Assembly: GCF_006491595.2 (NCBI RefSeq)
Contig: NZ_VEVQ02000004.1
Location: forward strand, 107,379 to 171,378
DNA length: 64,000 bases
Origin: Flavobacterium jejuense
GTDB taxonomy: Bacteria > Bacteroidota > Bacteroidia > Flavobacteriales > Flavobacteriaceae
Direction: 5' to 3'
Shown here piece by piece: positions 19,001 through 26,250 of this stretch. Each line of letters starts with the position of its first letter. Positions within the stretch are counted from its first letter, which is position 1. The translations under genes were made by a program, and so were the position numbers. The notes under the pieces are model-generated. The model worked only from the letters and a program-made list of their open reading frames with translations. It ran no database searches and had not been told where the DNA came from.

Positions 19001-19506
19001 CTTTTGAGTGGAACTTAATGAGTTATCACTTCTATCCTTTCTATTGGGCAAACAAAGACCATTGGAAAACATTATACAACATTAATGATATAGATGATTC
19101 TACTTTTAAAGCCTTTTTACAAAGTGGCATGGCTCGCGTTATTATTACCGTAAAACCAGGTTTTGAAGAAGCGGTTAACTGGTACATGGCAACAGGTCAA
19201 GTATGGAATGGCGGTCAAGTGCCTACCATGGATGATGAATTATTTGTTTCAATCATTGAAGAACTTCGCAATCCAGAAGGAGAAGTAGAAGAAACTTGGG
19301 AAAGCAGAGTGCCTACTTCTTTAACCCTTATTCAAGCAGGAAGCATTGGCTTAAATGTAGAAGGATTGCCTTGTAGTTCCGATTGTGGAGATCACTTATT
19401 GTTTGATTCAGATATGAACCCAATTGTGCAAACCAATACAGCAATAGGTGATCCAGAAACCACTTTAGAAACACCAACTGGTGCAGAACCACCTGCAGAT
19501 GCCTAA
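16003..19506 (+). CDS. Large 1,167-residue protein of toxin locus A, unknown function
   Basis: First gene of locus A. No signal peptide or lipobox. Residues 1-330 are mainly helical with Lys/Glu-rich segments; 340-520 look beta-rich (Thr/Ser/Asn/Ile); 540-730 carry CCYVPGEVSHIENVMAREY and a long charged helix region ending in KNKIVNYGKRLMYEFMIPEP; 780-900 is again beta-rich; the C-terminus has MARVIITVKPGFEEAVNWYM, SRVPTSLTLIQAGS and a Cys pair in LPCSSDCGD, then a Pro/Thr tail. The motif-dense second half reads like a conserved family, but I cannot name it. It is transcribed just ahead of the polymorphic toxin, so a role in toxin carriage, secretion or assembly is inferred from position. Confidence 0.8.
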   Translation: MSTQIKNTLFRFVTMRAPEVLEKEAVDKAFVKHPEMEEINETYTSIYLSELQGVKTGKKEALNDASDNFEDFALQRKEQLFENGLISKGFFDFAIWLTKNRTRFSITELNEKITSNPEITEGIEKSVIVAIWDNLFYQITNSKSSYLRDTILSILVADFFLKNYATVAVDDLDQLRKLAQARVIVPKTLFEKEDTSTKDNLKKQTLSALPITTKNLDKEVVTIASNQKIEVLKKATEELKLAKVKYLKENQKAYNFAQKEYHDDIKLAYDNSEKVQKTYVDPETNQERTVTEYVDLVLPSFEFTNLEEANMTTITTSVSEETASLVENIIAIHNFETFDEINDFINSEIISLSNSIFTNNNSNQTLVSTNGVVIPVSNLNTDTSNTFTVTGLGLGYIPTMPLQILFNQIPNVSDIVSASYTIGGKTTNSIASTTFESTIINGKLAVTIFTEGLAINQLPSFDLSGEFVLTNGTKVIFSGMIKISMPKLAMIGSYDVKGKGAFELELLNDTIDIGDGNTGNVVDYIPTGFGISRLGVADYRKVEQEVCCYVPGEVSHIENVMAREYKEKTTRRLRRTEDTTTVSNEQEIEKLTDTTSTDRYEMNQEVSSLLAEDTHQGSFVNAGLNFNHFSLNAGADFATNTTSEESNSQAVTHAKEITERALDRVVKKVKEERISKIIEEFSEENTHGFDNRKGDNHVSGVYRWIDKVYKNKIVNYGKRLMYEFMIPEPASFHNLATQDKTNYDLILEKPIDPRKPSDETALVLDNTFEQKYLNWAKKYNVAIPERPVQKIKISKSVDFSGDRAGSSGTKEFTIPTNYAITENTKIHFSWRKCEAYPGIIFSVGNTSYSYSGGHGDISINSSQLKGITDTLAVSYTSWDINKVTISFTIECELVSEIKEKWKLETFNAIIKAYEEKLAAYNEQLTALKSVQSEKVKTNPNFYRQIENMVLRKNCIEYLISQEALGKDSLVTGITVQNTRVDYNSPALESYAAKVKFFEQAFEWNLMSYHFYPFYWANKDHWKTLYNINDIDDSTFKAFLQSGMARVIITVKPGFEEAVNWYMATGQVWNGGQVPTMDDELFVSIIEELRNPEGEVEETWESRVPTSLTLIQAGSIGLNVEGLPCSSDCGDHLLFDSDMNPIVQTNTAIGDPETTLETPTGAEPPADA

Positions 19507-19521
19507 TGTTTTGTATAACCC

Positions 19522-19550
19522 AAAACCCCAACAAATTGTTGGGGTTTTTA
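19522..19550 (+). terminator. Hairpin between the 1,167-residue gene and toxin A1
   Basis: AAAACCCCAACAA (19522-19534) and TTGTTGGGGTTTT (19536-19548) form a perfect GC-cored stem with a T-run. It lies inside the apparent operon, ending 11 bases before the toxin start, so it may act as a partial terminator lowering toxin expression. Confidence 0.8.
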
Positions 19551-19560
19551 AACTAATTGA

Positions 19561-22167
19561 ATGATGAGTTCCATAACACCACTTATAAACTATCTGAAAA
19601 TTTTTAGACGGAATGATCAATCCCAAAAGAATGAAAAATATATTGAAGGAAGTGTTCTCGATGAAAATTATAAAGATGATGATACCGATTTAAAAATTGT
19701 TATTGAAAAAGAAAAACTTTCAGAATCGCTATATTTTACTGAATTGAAGAGTACAATTGCAGGTTTTACATCACTATATATCCAAATAAATAGCGAAGAG
19801 CCATTTTACGATTATTCTATTAGAAATGAAATCACTACCTCAACAGGTATAACTAGTTACCAATATAAAAACATTTTTGGAGACAGTTGGGAAAACTCAT
19901 CTGGTTCTTATATAGAAATCCCTATTGTTTCCTCGGCTGACAACTATTTTTATAGTCACGATAGCAAAAGGGTTGTTTTACTTCCCTTAAACACCATTTT
20001 TGGTTTTCCAGATTGGTTGATTTATCATCCTAATGCTATTCCTGAAATTACAAATGATGATTATACCTTCAATTACAAAGACCATGAAGGGTATACCAAC
20101 GATGCCTTAGATTTTACTTTTCGTTTGATTTTAGAGCCTGTAGTTGAATTTATAAATAATCTCAGAAAAAGAACGGTTGATGTAGAGAAAAGTCAAATTC
20201 CTGGCAAAATGTATTTGTATCCTCATATCACTACCGAAATGAACAAATATGTATTGTATTACAATTTTGTAGGAACAGATAAAACGTTTTTTAAAACCGC
20301 GCAAAACCCTTACGCAATAAGGTTAGAGTTTAATTACTTAGGAGCCATGCTCGAATTTTTAAACCAAACCATTTTTTATGAAGCCGATTCTATTTCTTTT
20401 GAAGAAGGAAGCGGTTCTAAAAAGTATTTTTTCGAACGCTATAAAAGACTAGTTAATGCTGAAATACAATTGGCTTTACAAAAAAACATAGCTAATGTTC
20501 TTGAAATTTTATACTATACACCAAAACTCTTTCTAAAAGAAATAAACACCAATACACTTTGGGATATTTTAGAAAAAGCGATAACTGGTAAAAGTTTAAC
20601 TAATATAGGATTAAACGAGGAAGATGTAGTCCTCGTTTTACTAGAAGCTTTAAGCGAAATAGAAAAAACAGAAAACATCTTTTTACTAAAATTAATAGAA
20701 GAAAAACAAGACAAGAAAAGTTATTTTTCCTTGTTATACGAAAAAATGAATGGCCAAAATTTCGTAAAATTAGTACAATTCTTGTATAGTGTTTGGTTAA
20801 AAAGTTCTTTTATAAATTTTGACAATCCTTACTATAAAGACGATAACGGACCTCTTACCATTCCTTATAAATCGCAAAAATTTGCTGGATTTTATAGTAG
20901 CAATAGAAATTTTGATTTTAAAAAAGGGAAACACATAGAAGTAAGCGAAGATGAAAGTTGGATTGACAATATTATTAGTGCTTTTGACCCTAATCTAGGA
21001 GAGTATGTAAACCAAATAGTAGAAGAGCAAAACAAGTTTAGCTATCATCTTTTTCAGCCGATGATGCTAACGGATATAGAACAAGAAAGCCCGATACCTT
21101 TACCAAGATTGCTTCCTGCTTTTTTCTTAAAAGCCAATGAAGACAAAGCCTTTTGGAGCAATGTGATAACAGGTATAGAATACACAGTAGATGCTATAAC
21201 CACACTTTCAGGATTTGGTAATTTGGCAAAATTTAGGCATTTACAAAGAATTGTAAAAGTGGCTACAAAATATAAGTTTTTTGATAAAGCCAAGAAATTT
21301 AATTACTTAGCAAAAATTCGTTTTGGCGTAAGTGCTATTGAAATAAGCAGTGGTTCTTTAAATGCTTTGCTAAAATTAACAGGATTAGCCGATACCAAAT
21401 TTGGAAAATCTTTAACCGAGTATTTATTTTGGTTAGAATTATTATCTTTGGGAGGAGAAATAACAGCAGCCATAAAAGGAGGTTTACGCAAAAGTGCCAA
21501 AGAAGTTCTAGAACATACTGATGATTTAAAGAAAACAGCAAAAAATGCTGATGAACTCAAGCAAATAGATGAGGTTATTGAGCATTTAGAGGAAACTTCA
21601 AGAAACTTTAAAATTGACAATTTTATAGAGAGAGGTATAAAAAGTGGAAAAACAATTGGAAAAATAGATAAAGCTACTATCATTAGAGAATTGCATAATG
21701 TAACTGAAACAGCTACTGAAGTTTCTAGAGCTCTTAAAAAAGGAAAAATAAAACTAGAGAAATTAGATGATATAGATTTTTTTAAAGCAATCAAAGAACC
21801 TGGAGAAAGTTTAGAAAAAATTAAAGATGTTTTAGCGTGTCAAATAAAAAATAAAATTTATATAAAAAACAACACCTCATTGGACAAAGCTTTTGGAGAA
21901 ATAGTACATGAAGGTAAACACGCATTAGATTATGTCAATGGATTGTTCAAAGATATTAAGTTGTTGCGAGAAGAAACAAAATTAATAGTACATGATAAGG
22001 TTTCTATGAAAAGTTTTGTTGATAAAATGAGCGATGACCAAGTTATAGAATTAAGAGCTAGGATAGTTGAACGAGAATTTCAGATAGCAGCTAAGCAAGC
22101 TTTAGATTTTCGTTCAGTTGAAGCAATGATTAGCTTTATATTTGAAAAATACAACAAAGTAAAATAA
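19561..22167 (+). CDS. Polymorphic toxin A1 with C-terminal HExxH metallopeptidase-like domain
   Basis: An 868-residue protein. Residues 1-530 form the constant delivery part (mixed, no signal peptide); about 540-627 is a hydrophobic/helical pre-toxin region (ITTLSGFGNLAKFRHLQRIV ... EISSGSLNALLKLTGLADT); 628-677 is the junction LLSLGGEITAAIKGGLRKSA...IEHLEE that is copied at the head of four downstream cassettes. The variable C-terminus (about 680-868) contains VHEGKHALDY, an HExxH zinc motif at 783-787, followed by the Glu-rich helix RARIVEREFQ, a plausible third ligand. The small gene directly behind is the expected immunity protein. A contact- or injection-delivered antibacterial toxin is inferred from this architecture. 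Confidence 0.82.
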   Translation: MMSSITPLINYLKIFRRNDQSQKNEKYIEGSVLDENYKDDDTDLKIVIEKEKLSESLYFTELKSTIAGFTSLYIQINSEEPFYDYSIRNEITTSTGITSYQYKNIFGDSWENSSGSYIEIPIVSSADNYFYSHDSKRVVLLPLNTIFGFPDWLIYHPNAIPEITNDDYTFNYKDHEGYTNDALDFTFRLILEPVVEFINNLRKRTVDVEKSQIPGKMYLYPHITTEMNKYVLYYNFVGTDKTFFKTAQNPYAIRLEFNYLGAMLEFLNQTIFYEADSISFEEGSGSKKYFFERYKRLVNAEIQLALQKNIANVLEILYYTPKLFLKEINTNTLWDILEKAITGKSLTNIGLNEEDVVLVLLEALSEIEKTENIFLLKLIEEKQDKKSYFSLLYEKMNGQNFVKLVQFLYSVWLKSSFINFDNPYYKDDNGPLTIPYKSQKFAGFYSSNRNFDFKKGKHIEVSEDESWIDNIISAFDPNLGEYVNQIVEEQNKFSYHLFQPMMLTDIEQESPIPLPRLLPAFFLKANEDKAFWSNVITGIEYTVDAITTLSGFGNLAKFRHLQRIVKVATKYKFFDKAKKFNYLAKIRFGVSAIEISSGSLNALLKLTGLADTKFGKSLTEYLFWLELLSLGGEITAAIKGGLRKSAKEVLEHTDDLKKTAKNADELKQIDEVIEHLEETSRNFKIDNFIERGIKSGKTIGKIDKATIIRELHNVTETATEVSRALKKGKIKLEKLDDIDFFKAIKEPGESLEKIKDVLACQIKNKIYIKNNTSLDKAFGEIVHEGKHALDYVNGLFKDIKLLREETKLIVHDKVSMKSFVDKMSDDQVIELRARIVEREFQIAAKQALDFRSVEAMISFIFEKYNKVK
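21442..21591 (+). repeat. Junction repeat A1 (in toxin A1)
   Basis: DNA encoding the pre-toxin junction. Copies in the same frame head cassettes A2 (22679), A3 (23750), A4 (24790) and A5 (25869). The shared core reads ATAAAAGGAGGTTTACGCAA then AAGTGCCAAAGAAGTTCTAG. It is the natural substrate for homologous exchange of toxin ends. Confidence 0.85.
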
Positions 22168-22172
22168 AAATT

Positions 22173-22604
22173 ATGAATACAATTAGTAAAAAATTAATGC
22201 TAGAAATAATGTCTTTCCTTAATTCAAGAGATTTTAAAGAGGATGATATTTATGTAAAAAAAGCAAGTCAAAGAATAAAAAGTGAAGTTTTAGTTAGTAG
22301 ATTATCCGAATTATTAGATTGGATAAATCCAAGGTTTCACTTTTCATTTACAAATTTAGATAGATATGAGTTTTCTGAAGATTTTATGGATCAAGAAACT
22401 ATTAATGAAATAGCAGAGGAATATAATTTATTATTTAAAAATTTACCAGAATTAAATGAAATTTTTAAATTAAAGAAGTTATACATTGAATTTAATCCTT
22501 CATTAACTAAAAGCGACATACAAGAATTGTATAAATTTGTAGAGGATAATTATGTTATAAATCCAAAGCATATGACTCGATATATAAGACCTAGTAAAGA
22601 TTAA
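22173..22604 (+). CDS. Putative immunity protein to toxin A1
   Basis: A 143-residue soluble, acidic helical protein starting 5 bases after the toxin stop. No family recognised. It carries DRYEFSEDFMDQETINEIAE and ends HMTRYIRPSKD. Position and size match an immunity protein neutralising the A1 toxin domain. A hairpin terminator follows at once, insulating the expressed pair from the silent cassettes. Confidence 0.7.
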   Translation: MNTISKKLMLEIMSFLNSRDFKEDDIYVKKASQRIKSEVLVSRLSELLDWINPRFHFSFTNLDRYEFSEDFMDQETINEIAEEYNLLFKNLPELNEIFKLKKLYIEFNPSLTKSDIQELYKFVEDNYVINPKHMTRYIRPSKD

Positions 22605-22608
22605 TTTT

Positions 22609-22633
22609 TAACCACCTTAGGGTGGTTTTTTTA
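22609..22633 (+). terminator. Terminator after immunity A1
   Basis: ACCACC (22611-22616) pairs with GGTGGT (22621-22626), followed by seven T. The following stretch (TTTATAATTAGCCCTTCAAA) recurs after the terminators at 24743 and 25821. Confidence 0.85.
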
Positions 22634-22672
22634 TACTTTATAATTAGCCCTTCAAATTATTATCTTTGTTAG

Positions 22673-23323
22673 TCTAGTTTAACAGCAGCCATAAAAGGAG
22701 GTTTACGCAAAAGTGCCAAAGAAGTTCTAGAACATAGTGATGATTTAAAGAAAACCGCAAAAAACGCAGAGGAAGCCAAGCAAATAGATGAGGTAATTGA
22801 GCATTTGGAAGATGTTGCTGGAATGGCTGAAAACATTTTTCAACCTATTAAAATTTCAGTAGATGAGTTTGAAGCAGGACTAAAAAGATTATCAAAAATA
22901 AAGCCAGATGAAGCATTAGAAAATTTAGATGAAGCGATAAAATATTTTAATCATCATGTCGTAGATGGTCGTATTGCTCAGGTATCAGATATTAACTGTG
23001 TAAATGTAGTTGAAGTTGTCGAAGAGTTTTTGAGAACTGGAAAAATTAAGCTAGCACAATCTTCGAACGCTCAAAATATTTTTAATTTAGAAAAAATTTA
23101 TAAAAGATCTTTTTTAGAAATGAAGATACCTTCAATAAAAGCCGTCATGAAAGAAGGAGAAAGGGGAATTATTTTTGGAAAAAGACCTATGCCAAAAATA
23201 GGACATGTAATAAATGTGATGAAAAAAAATGGTGAATTAATTTTTATTGATGGGCAAAAATTCTCTGGTAAAGCCGATCTTAAAGCTGGTTATGAATCAT
23301 TTAAATATTTAAAAACTAAATAA
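22673..23323 (+). CDS. Orphan toxin module A2: papain-fold toxin
   Basis: The frame is open from a stop at 22670-22672 and begins with a junction copy (TAAIKGGLRKSAKEVLEHSD), but has no start codon before TTG 22805 or ATG 22823, so it is a silent C-terminal module. The toxin part has NCVNVVEVVEEFL (nucleophile Cys), KIGHVINVMKKNGELIFIDG (His and Asp/Gln), the pattern of papain-fold polymorphic toxins (Tox-PL or glutamine-deamidase-like). Its immunity gene follows by 10 bases. The identification rests on the Cys-His-Asp pattern and on the Imm35-like partner. Confidence 0.75.
   Translation, partial: SSLTAAIKGGLRKSAKEVLEHSDDLKKTAKNAEEAKQIDEVIEHLEDVAGMAENIFQPIKISVDEFEAGLKRLSKIKPDEALENLDEAIKYFNHHVVDGRIAQVSDINCVNVVEVVEEFLRTGKIKLAQSSNAQNIFNLEKIYKRSFLEMKIPSIKAVMKEGERGIIFGKRPMPKIGHVINVMKKNGELIFIDGQKFSGKADLKAGYESFKYLKTK
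22679..22817 (+). repeat. Junction repeat A2
   Basis: Copy of the A1 junction from the ACAGCAGCCATAAAAGG segment through AGCATTTGGAAGATG, in frame with the toxin module behind it. Confidence 0.85.
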
Positions 23324-23333
23324 TTGAAATAGT

Positions 23334-23633
23334 ATGTTATCAGAAAAAGAAATTTTACAAATAGCTGAAAAGTATGTTAAGCAGATTGAAGAAGAATCCA
23401 AACTTAGTCTTATAATAGCTACAGAATATACAATTAAAAAAAAATATGGTCATATTTATTTTTATACAGATAAAAAATATTATGAAACTAAAGATGAGAA
23501 ATATAACACATTAGCTGGTGGCGGACCTTTTTTAGTTGAAAATGAAACAGGTAAAGTTATACAGTTTGGCTCTTCGCAAACAGAAGAATATTATATTCAA
23601 GAATATGAAGCTGGAAGATATCCTGATAAATAA
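23334..23633 (+). CDS. Immunity protein A2 (Imm35/YrhB-like)
   Basis: A 99-residue protein with an N-terminal helix (MLSEKEILQIAEKYVKQ) and the segment AGGGPFLVENETGKVIQFG followed by EYYIQEYEAG, the signature seen in YrhB/Imm35-type immunity proteins that accompany papain-fold toxins. It lies 10 bases after module A2 and ends before a hairpin of the AGCTACT type, the kind otherwise found in locus B. Confidence 0.75.
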   Translation: MLSEKEILQIAEKYVKQIEEESKLSLIIATEYTIKKKYGHIYFYTDKKYYETKDEKYNTLAGGGPFLVENETGKVIQFGSSQTEEYYIQEYEAGRYPDK

Positions 23634-23657
23634 TCCATAAAAATAATTTAAAATTTT

Positions 23658-23685
23658 AAAGCTACTCATAAGTAGCTTTTTTTTA
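23658..23685 (+). terminator. Terminator after immunity A2 (B-type hairpin)
   Basis: AAAGCTACT (23658-23666) and AGTAGCTTT (23671-23679) with a T-run. The stem is the same as that closing most cassettes of locus B, not the ACCACC stem of locus A. Confidence 0.85.
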
Positions 23686-23749
23686 TATTTAAAATAAAGT
23701 TCTCAAATCATTTTTATTAGCTTGGTTTAACTTCTCCTATAAAAAAACT

Positions 23750-23893
23750 TATAAAAAAGTGCCAAAGAAGTTCTAGAACATACTGATGAGGTAAAGAAAA
23801 AGTTAGATAATCTTGTAATTGAAGAAAATAATTTAAAAAGAAAACTAACCAATGATGAGATTGATGATTTTTTTAAGCATTTGGAAGATGTTG
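23750..23893 (+). repeat. Junction repeat A3 (degenerate start)
   Basis: The first part is eroded (a frame-breaking TAA at 23752-23754), then AAAGTGCCAAAGAAGTTCTA matches the other copies. Its second half (DNLVIEENNLKRKLTNDEID) matches A4 and not A1, A2 or A5, so the arrays contain two junction subtypes. Confidence 0.75.
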
Positions 23894-24438
23894 CTGGTTT
23901 AGATAATATTGCTAAAAATTTAGATTCAATAAGGTTATCAAAATTAGATTTAGAAAATTGGATAAAAGCTATTAGAAAATTAGGTGGTGAGGTAAGATAT
24001 AATACATCATCAAAAAAGATGGTAAAATATTTTAAAGAACAGAATTGTGGTGCTTGCTTTGACCCATGGGAACAACCTCCAATAATTTGGATAAGAAAAG
24101 ATGTAACAGATTTAGAAATGTTTCATGAGTCGATGCACTTTGAAGATTTTTTAAGAAGAGGGAAAGAAGCATATATTAGAGGAGAAGCTAGAGAAATACT
24201 AAAGGTTGGTAAACAAATACAAATACCCTATAGAGATCAGTTGATAAGCTCATTCATTAAAGAAAAATACGTTTTAGATAAAATAATAGAAGAACAAACC
24301 AACTGGATTAAGAAATATGGTAAAGGTAGGTTCACAGACCAAGAAATTGAGTTTAGTAAAAAATATTTTAAATACTGGGTTGAAGATAAATGTATTGAAG
24401 AAGGTATTGATATTAGTAAAATAACCATTAAAAAATAA
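23755..24438 (+). CDS. Orphan toxin module A3: HExxH metallopeptidase toxin
   Basis: Open frame from a TAA at 23752-23754; no ATG in the junction, so startless. The toxin domain (about 170 residues) contains LEMFHESMHFEDFLRRG (HESMH zinc motif) and, later, FIKEKYVLDKI, the same layout as in the locus B modules (HExxH, then a KExxVxD motif), consistent with the Tox-MPTase4-type zincins. The stop is followed by 4 bases and the immunity gene. Confidence 0.72.
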   Translation, partial: KSAKEVLEHTDEVKKKLDNLVIEENNLKRKLTNDEIDDFFKHLEDVAGLDNIAKNLDSIRLSKLDLENWIKAIRKLGGEVRYNTSSKKMVKYFKEQNCGACFDPWEQPPIIWIRKDVTDLEMFHESMHFEDFLRRGKEAYIRGEAREILKVGKQIQIPYRDQLISSFIKEKYVLDKIIEEQTNWIKKYGKGRFTDQEIEFSKKYFKYWVEDKCIEEGIDISKITIKK

Positions 24439-24442
24439 TATA

Positions 24443-24730
24443 ATGACAACAGAAGAAAAAAAGAAATTTCTCACAGAAAAAATCAAATTGATGCTAGATG
24501 ATATTGGTTATGGAATAACAAGTATTATGACGCATTTTTCTAAAGATGCATTGTTGAGAGACGGTACATATAGAGATGTGTTTATAACTAGTTTTTATGA
24601 ACCTGTAATGTGTAATAGTTTAGGAGTTGTATCAAACGCAGACACATTAGATCATTTATATGTTCAAACTGGCCCAATGAATTTTGTAGATATAGAAGAT
24701 TTTTTCAAACCCAATGAAGAAAAAGAGTAA
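24443..24730 (+). CDS. Putative immunity protein A3
   Basis: A 95-residue protein, N-terminally charged (MTTEEKKKFLTEKIK), family not recognised. It starts 4 bases after module A3 and ends before an ACCACC-type hairpin. The immunity role is inferred from position. Confidence 0.65.
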   Translation: MTTEEKKKFLTEKIKLMLDDIGYGITSIMTHFSKDALLRDGTYRDVFITSFYEPVMCNSLGVVSNADTLDHLYVQTGPMNFVDIEDFFKPNEEKE

Positions 24731-24742
24731 TGGGATTTATTT

Positions 24743-24765
24743 AACCACCTTCGGGTGGTTTTTTT
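24743..24765 (+). terminator. Terminator after immunity A3
   Basis: AACCACC (24743-24749) pairs with GGGTGGTT (24753-24760) around TTC, followed by T-run and the recurring TTTATAATTAGCCCTTCAAA stretch. Confidence 0.85.
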
Positions 24766-24776
24766 ATGCTTTATAA

Positions 24777-25532
24777 TTAGCCCTTCAAATCTTATCTTTG
24801 GGAGGTGAGTTAACAGCTGCCATAAAAGGAGGTTTACGCAAAAGTGCCAAAGAAGTTCTAGAACATACTGATTATGTAAAGAAAGAGTTAGATAATCTTA
24901 TTATTGAAGAGAATAATGTAAAAAGAAAACTAACTAATGAAGAGATTGATGATTTTTTTAAGCATTTGGAAGATGTTGCAGGTTTTAAAAAAGCAATAAA
25001 TCAATACAGAAAAATAGTTTATTCTAAAGGACTTAGGGGTGAAGCAAATTTAACTCTAAAACAAAAAGATGAAATTTTAGAATATGCAAAAAAATATAAT
25101 ATTGATGAAAAAAATATTGATTTTAAGGATGGTATATCTGATCATGAAACAGGTTATTCATTGATGTTTGGGCTGGACAGATTAGTTATAAATACAGATG
25201 TTATGCCAGGTAAATTTAACACAGCTAATTCAAGGTTAAGTTGGAAAGCAGCAATTGCTCATGAATTGGAAGGACACCGTTTAGCTGCCTTAAATAACAA
25301 AACTTTTTTTGATTCAAATTTAACAGGAAGTCAAAATAATTTATTAGAAGAAATGCAAGCAAGTATTAGAGCAAGTAAACATGGAAAAGATTTAAATAAG
25401 GTTGACCGTTTAGATTTATTAGATGACGCTTTAGAAAGATTTAAAAGTCATAAAGATATATTAAAAGGAAGTAAATATGAAAACTATAATTTCGAACAAA
25501 TAACACAATTATTATGGATTACAAAAAATTAA
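24777..25532 (+). CDS. Orphan toxin module A4 with HELEGH motif
   Basis: The frame is open from the junction copy (ILSLGGELTAAIKGG; a TTG at 24798 is the only early start-like codon). After the A3-type second half of the junction comes a toxin domain of about 190 residues with WKAAIAHELEGHRLAAL, a zinc-binding-like HExxxH/HExxGH motif rather than canonical HExxH, and the acidic helix NLLEEMQASIRASK. It overlaps its immunity gene by 19 bases. The toxin family is not recognised with certainty. Confidence 0.7.
   Translation, partial: LALQILSLGGELTAAIKGGLRKSAKEVLEHTDYVKKELDNLIIEENNVKRKLTNEEIDDFFKHLEDVAGFKKAINQYRKIVYSKGLRGEANLTLKQKDEILEYAKKYNIDEKNIDFKDGISDHETGYSLMFGLDRLVINTDVMPGKFNTANSRLSWKAAIAHELEGHRLAALNNKTFFDSNLTGSQNNLLEEMQASIRASKHGKDLNKVDRLDLLDDALERFKSHKDILKGSKYENYNFEQITQLLWITKN
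24790..24977 (+). repeat. Junction repeat A4
   Basis: Starts at CTTATCTTTGGGAGGTGAG, includes ATAAAAGGAGGTTTACGCAA, and continues with the long second half shared with A3 up to CATTTGGAAGATGTTGCAGG. Confidence 0.85.
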
Positions 25533-25813
25533 AAATAATACATCTAGACAAATTAAATGATAATATAGTAGTAGGAGTAAATTTTAGAGATGAAAACACT
25601 AAGCTTAAAGCTATTGATAAAGATAAATCATTTTTTTTAAACGAATTTAAAAATAAGAAAATTAGAATTGAAGGAAGTAATTATTCAAAAGAAGCTAATA
25701 TTGTTGACATAGAAGTGTCATCTAATATAGCAGAGATGAAAATGATGCATTTTTTAACAGATTTAAAATCAATAGATGAAATGAAAGAAAACGATAATGT
25801 AGAAGTTTTATAA
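25514..25813 (+). CDS. Putative immunity protein A4
   Basis: A 99-residue, probably beta-rich protein (MDYKKLKIIHLDKLNDNIVV). Its start overlaps the end of module A4 by 19 bases, implying translational coupling when the module is expressed. Family not recognised; role from position. Confidence 0.65.
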   Translation: MDYKKLKIIHLDKLNDNIVVGVNFRDENTKLKAIDKDKSFFLNEFKNKKIRIEGSNYSKEANIVDIEVSSNIAEMKMMHFLTDLKSIDEMKENDNVEVL

Positions 25814-25820
25814 GCTTACA

Positions 25821-25847
25821 AAACCACCTCAGAGTGGTTTTTTTATG
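25821..25847 (+). terminator. Terminator after immunity A4
   Basis: AAACCAC (25821-25827) pairs with GTGGTTT (25834-25840), followed by T-run and the recurring TTTATAATTAGCC stretch. Confidence 0.8.
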
Positions 25848-25868
25848 CTTTATAATTAGCCATTCAAT

Positions 25869-26025
25869 CTTATCTTTGGGAGGAGAAATAACCACTGCCA
25901 TAAAAGGAGGTTTACGTAAAAGTGCCAAAGAAGTTCTAGAACATACTGATGATTTAAAGAAAACAGCAAAAAATGCTGATGAAGCTAAACAGATTGATGA
26001 GGTAATTGAACATTTGGAAGATGTT
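25869..26025 (+). repeat. Junction repeat A5
   Basis: Copy of the A1-type junction (ILSLGGEITTAIKGG through IDEVIEHLEDV) heading the decayed last cassette. Confidence 0.85.
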
Positions 26026-26162
26026 ACAGAATCTTTTAAAAAAAGAACTAAACCTAACTAGAATTTCTAAAAAAGCGGATATTGAAACAAATTCCGCCTT
26101 TACTTTGTGTTTTAAAAAAGTATTAAATTTATTCAAAAGAAATCAGAGCTGAACTATCAAAA

Positions 26163-26250
26163 AACTGTGACAAAATAATTTTATGAAAAACATTTGTCAC
26201 AAGCTTGTGGCAAAAGCAATTGTGATAAAAAATTTTGTCACAACTTTTTT
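26163..26250. repeat. Cluster of TTTGTCACAA inverted repeats
   Basis: ACTGTGACAAAA, CATTTGTCACAAGCTTGTGGCA (a near-palindrome) and AATTTTGTCACAAC lie close together within the decayed cassette. They could be the scar of a small palindromic element. Confidence 0.45.

Noticed and set aside
21303..21794. 163-residue minus-strand frame inside toxin A1
   Set aside because: It is the mirror frame of the Lys/Glu-rich coding sequence, giving Ser/Phe/Leu-rich junk. Likewise 35639-36025 and 38673-38945 on the minus strand.
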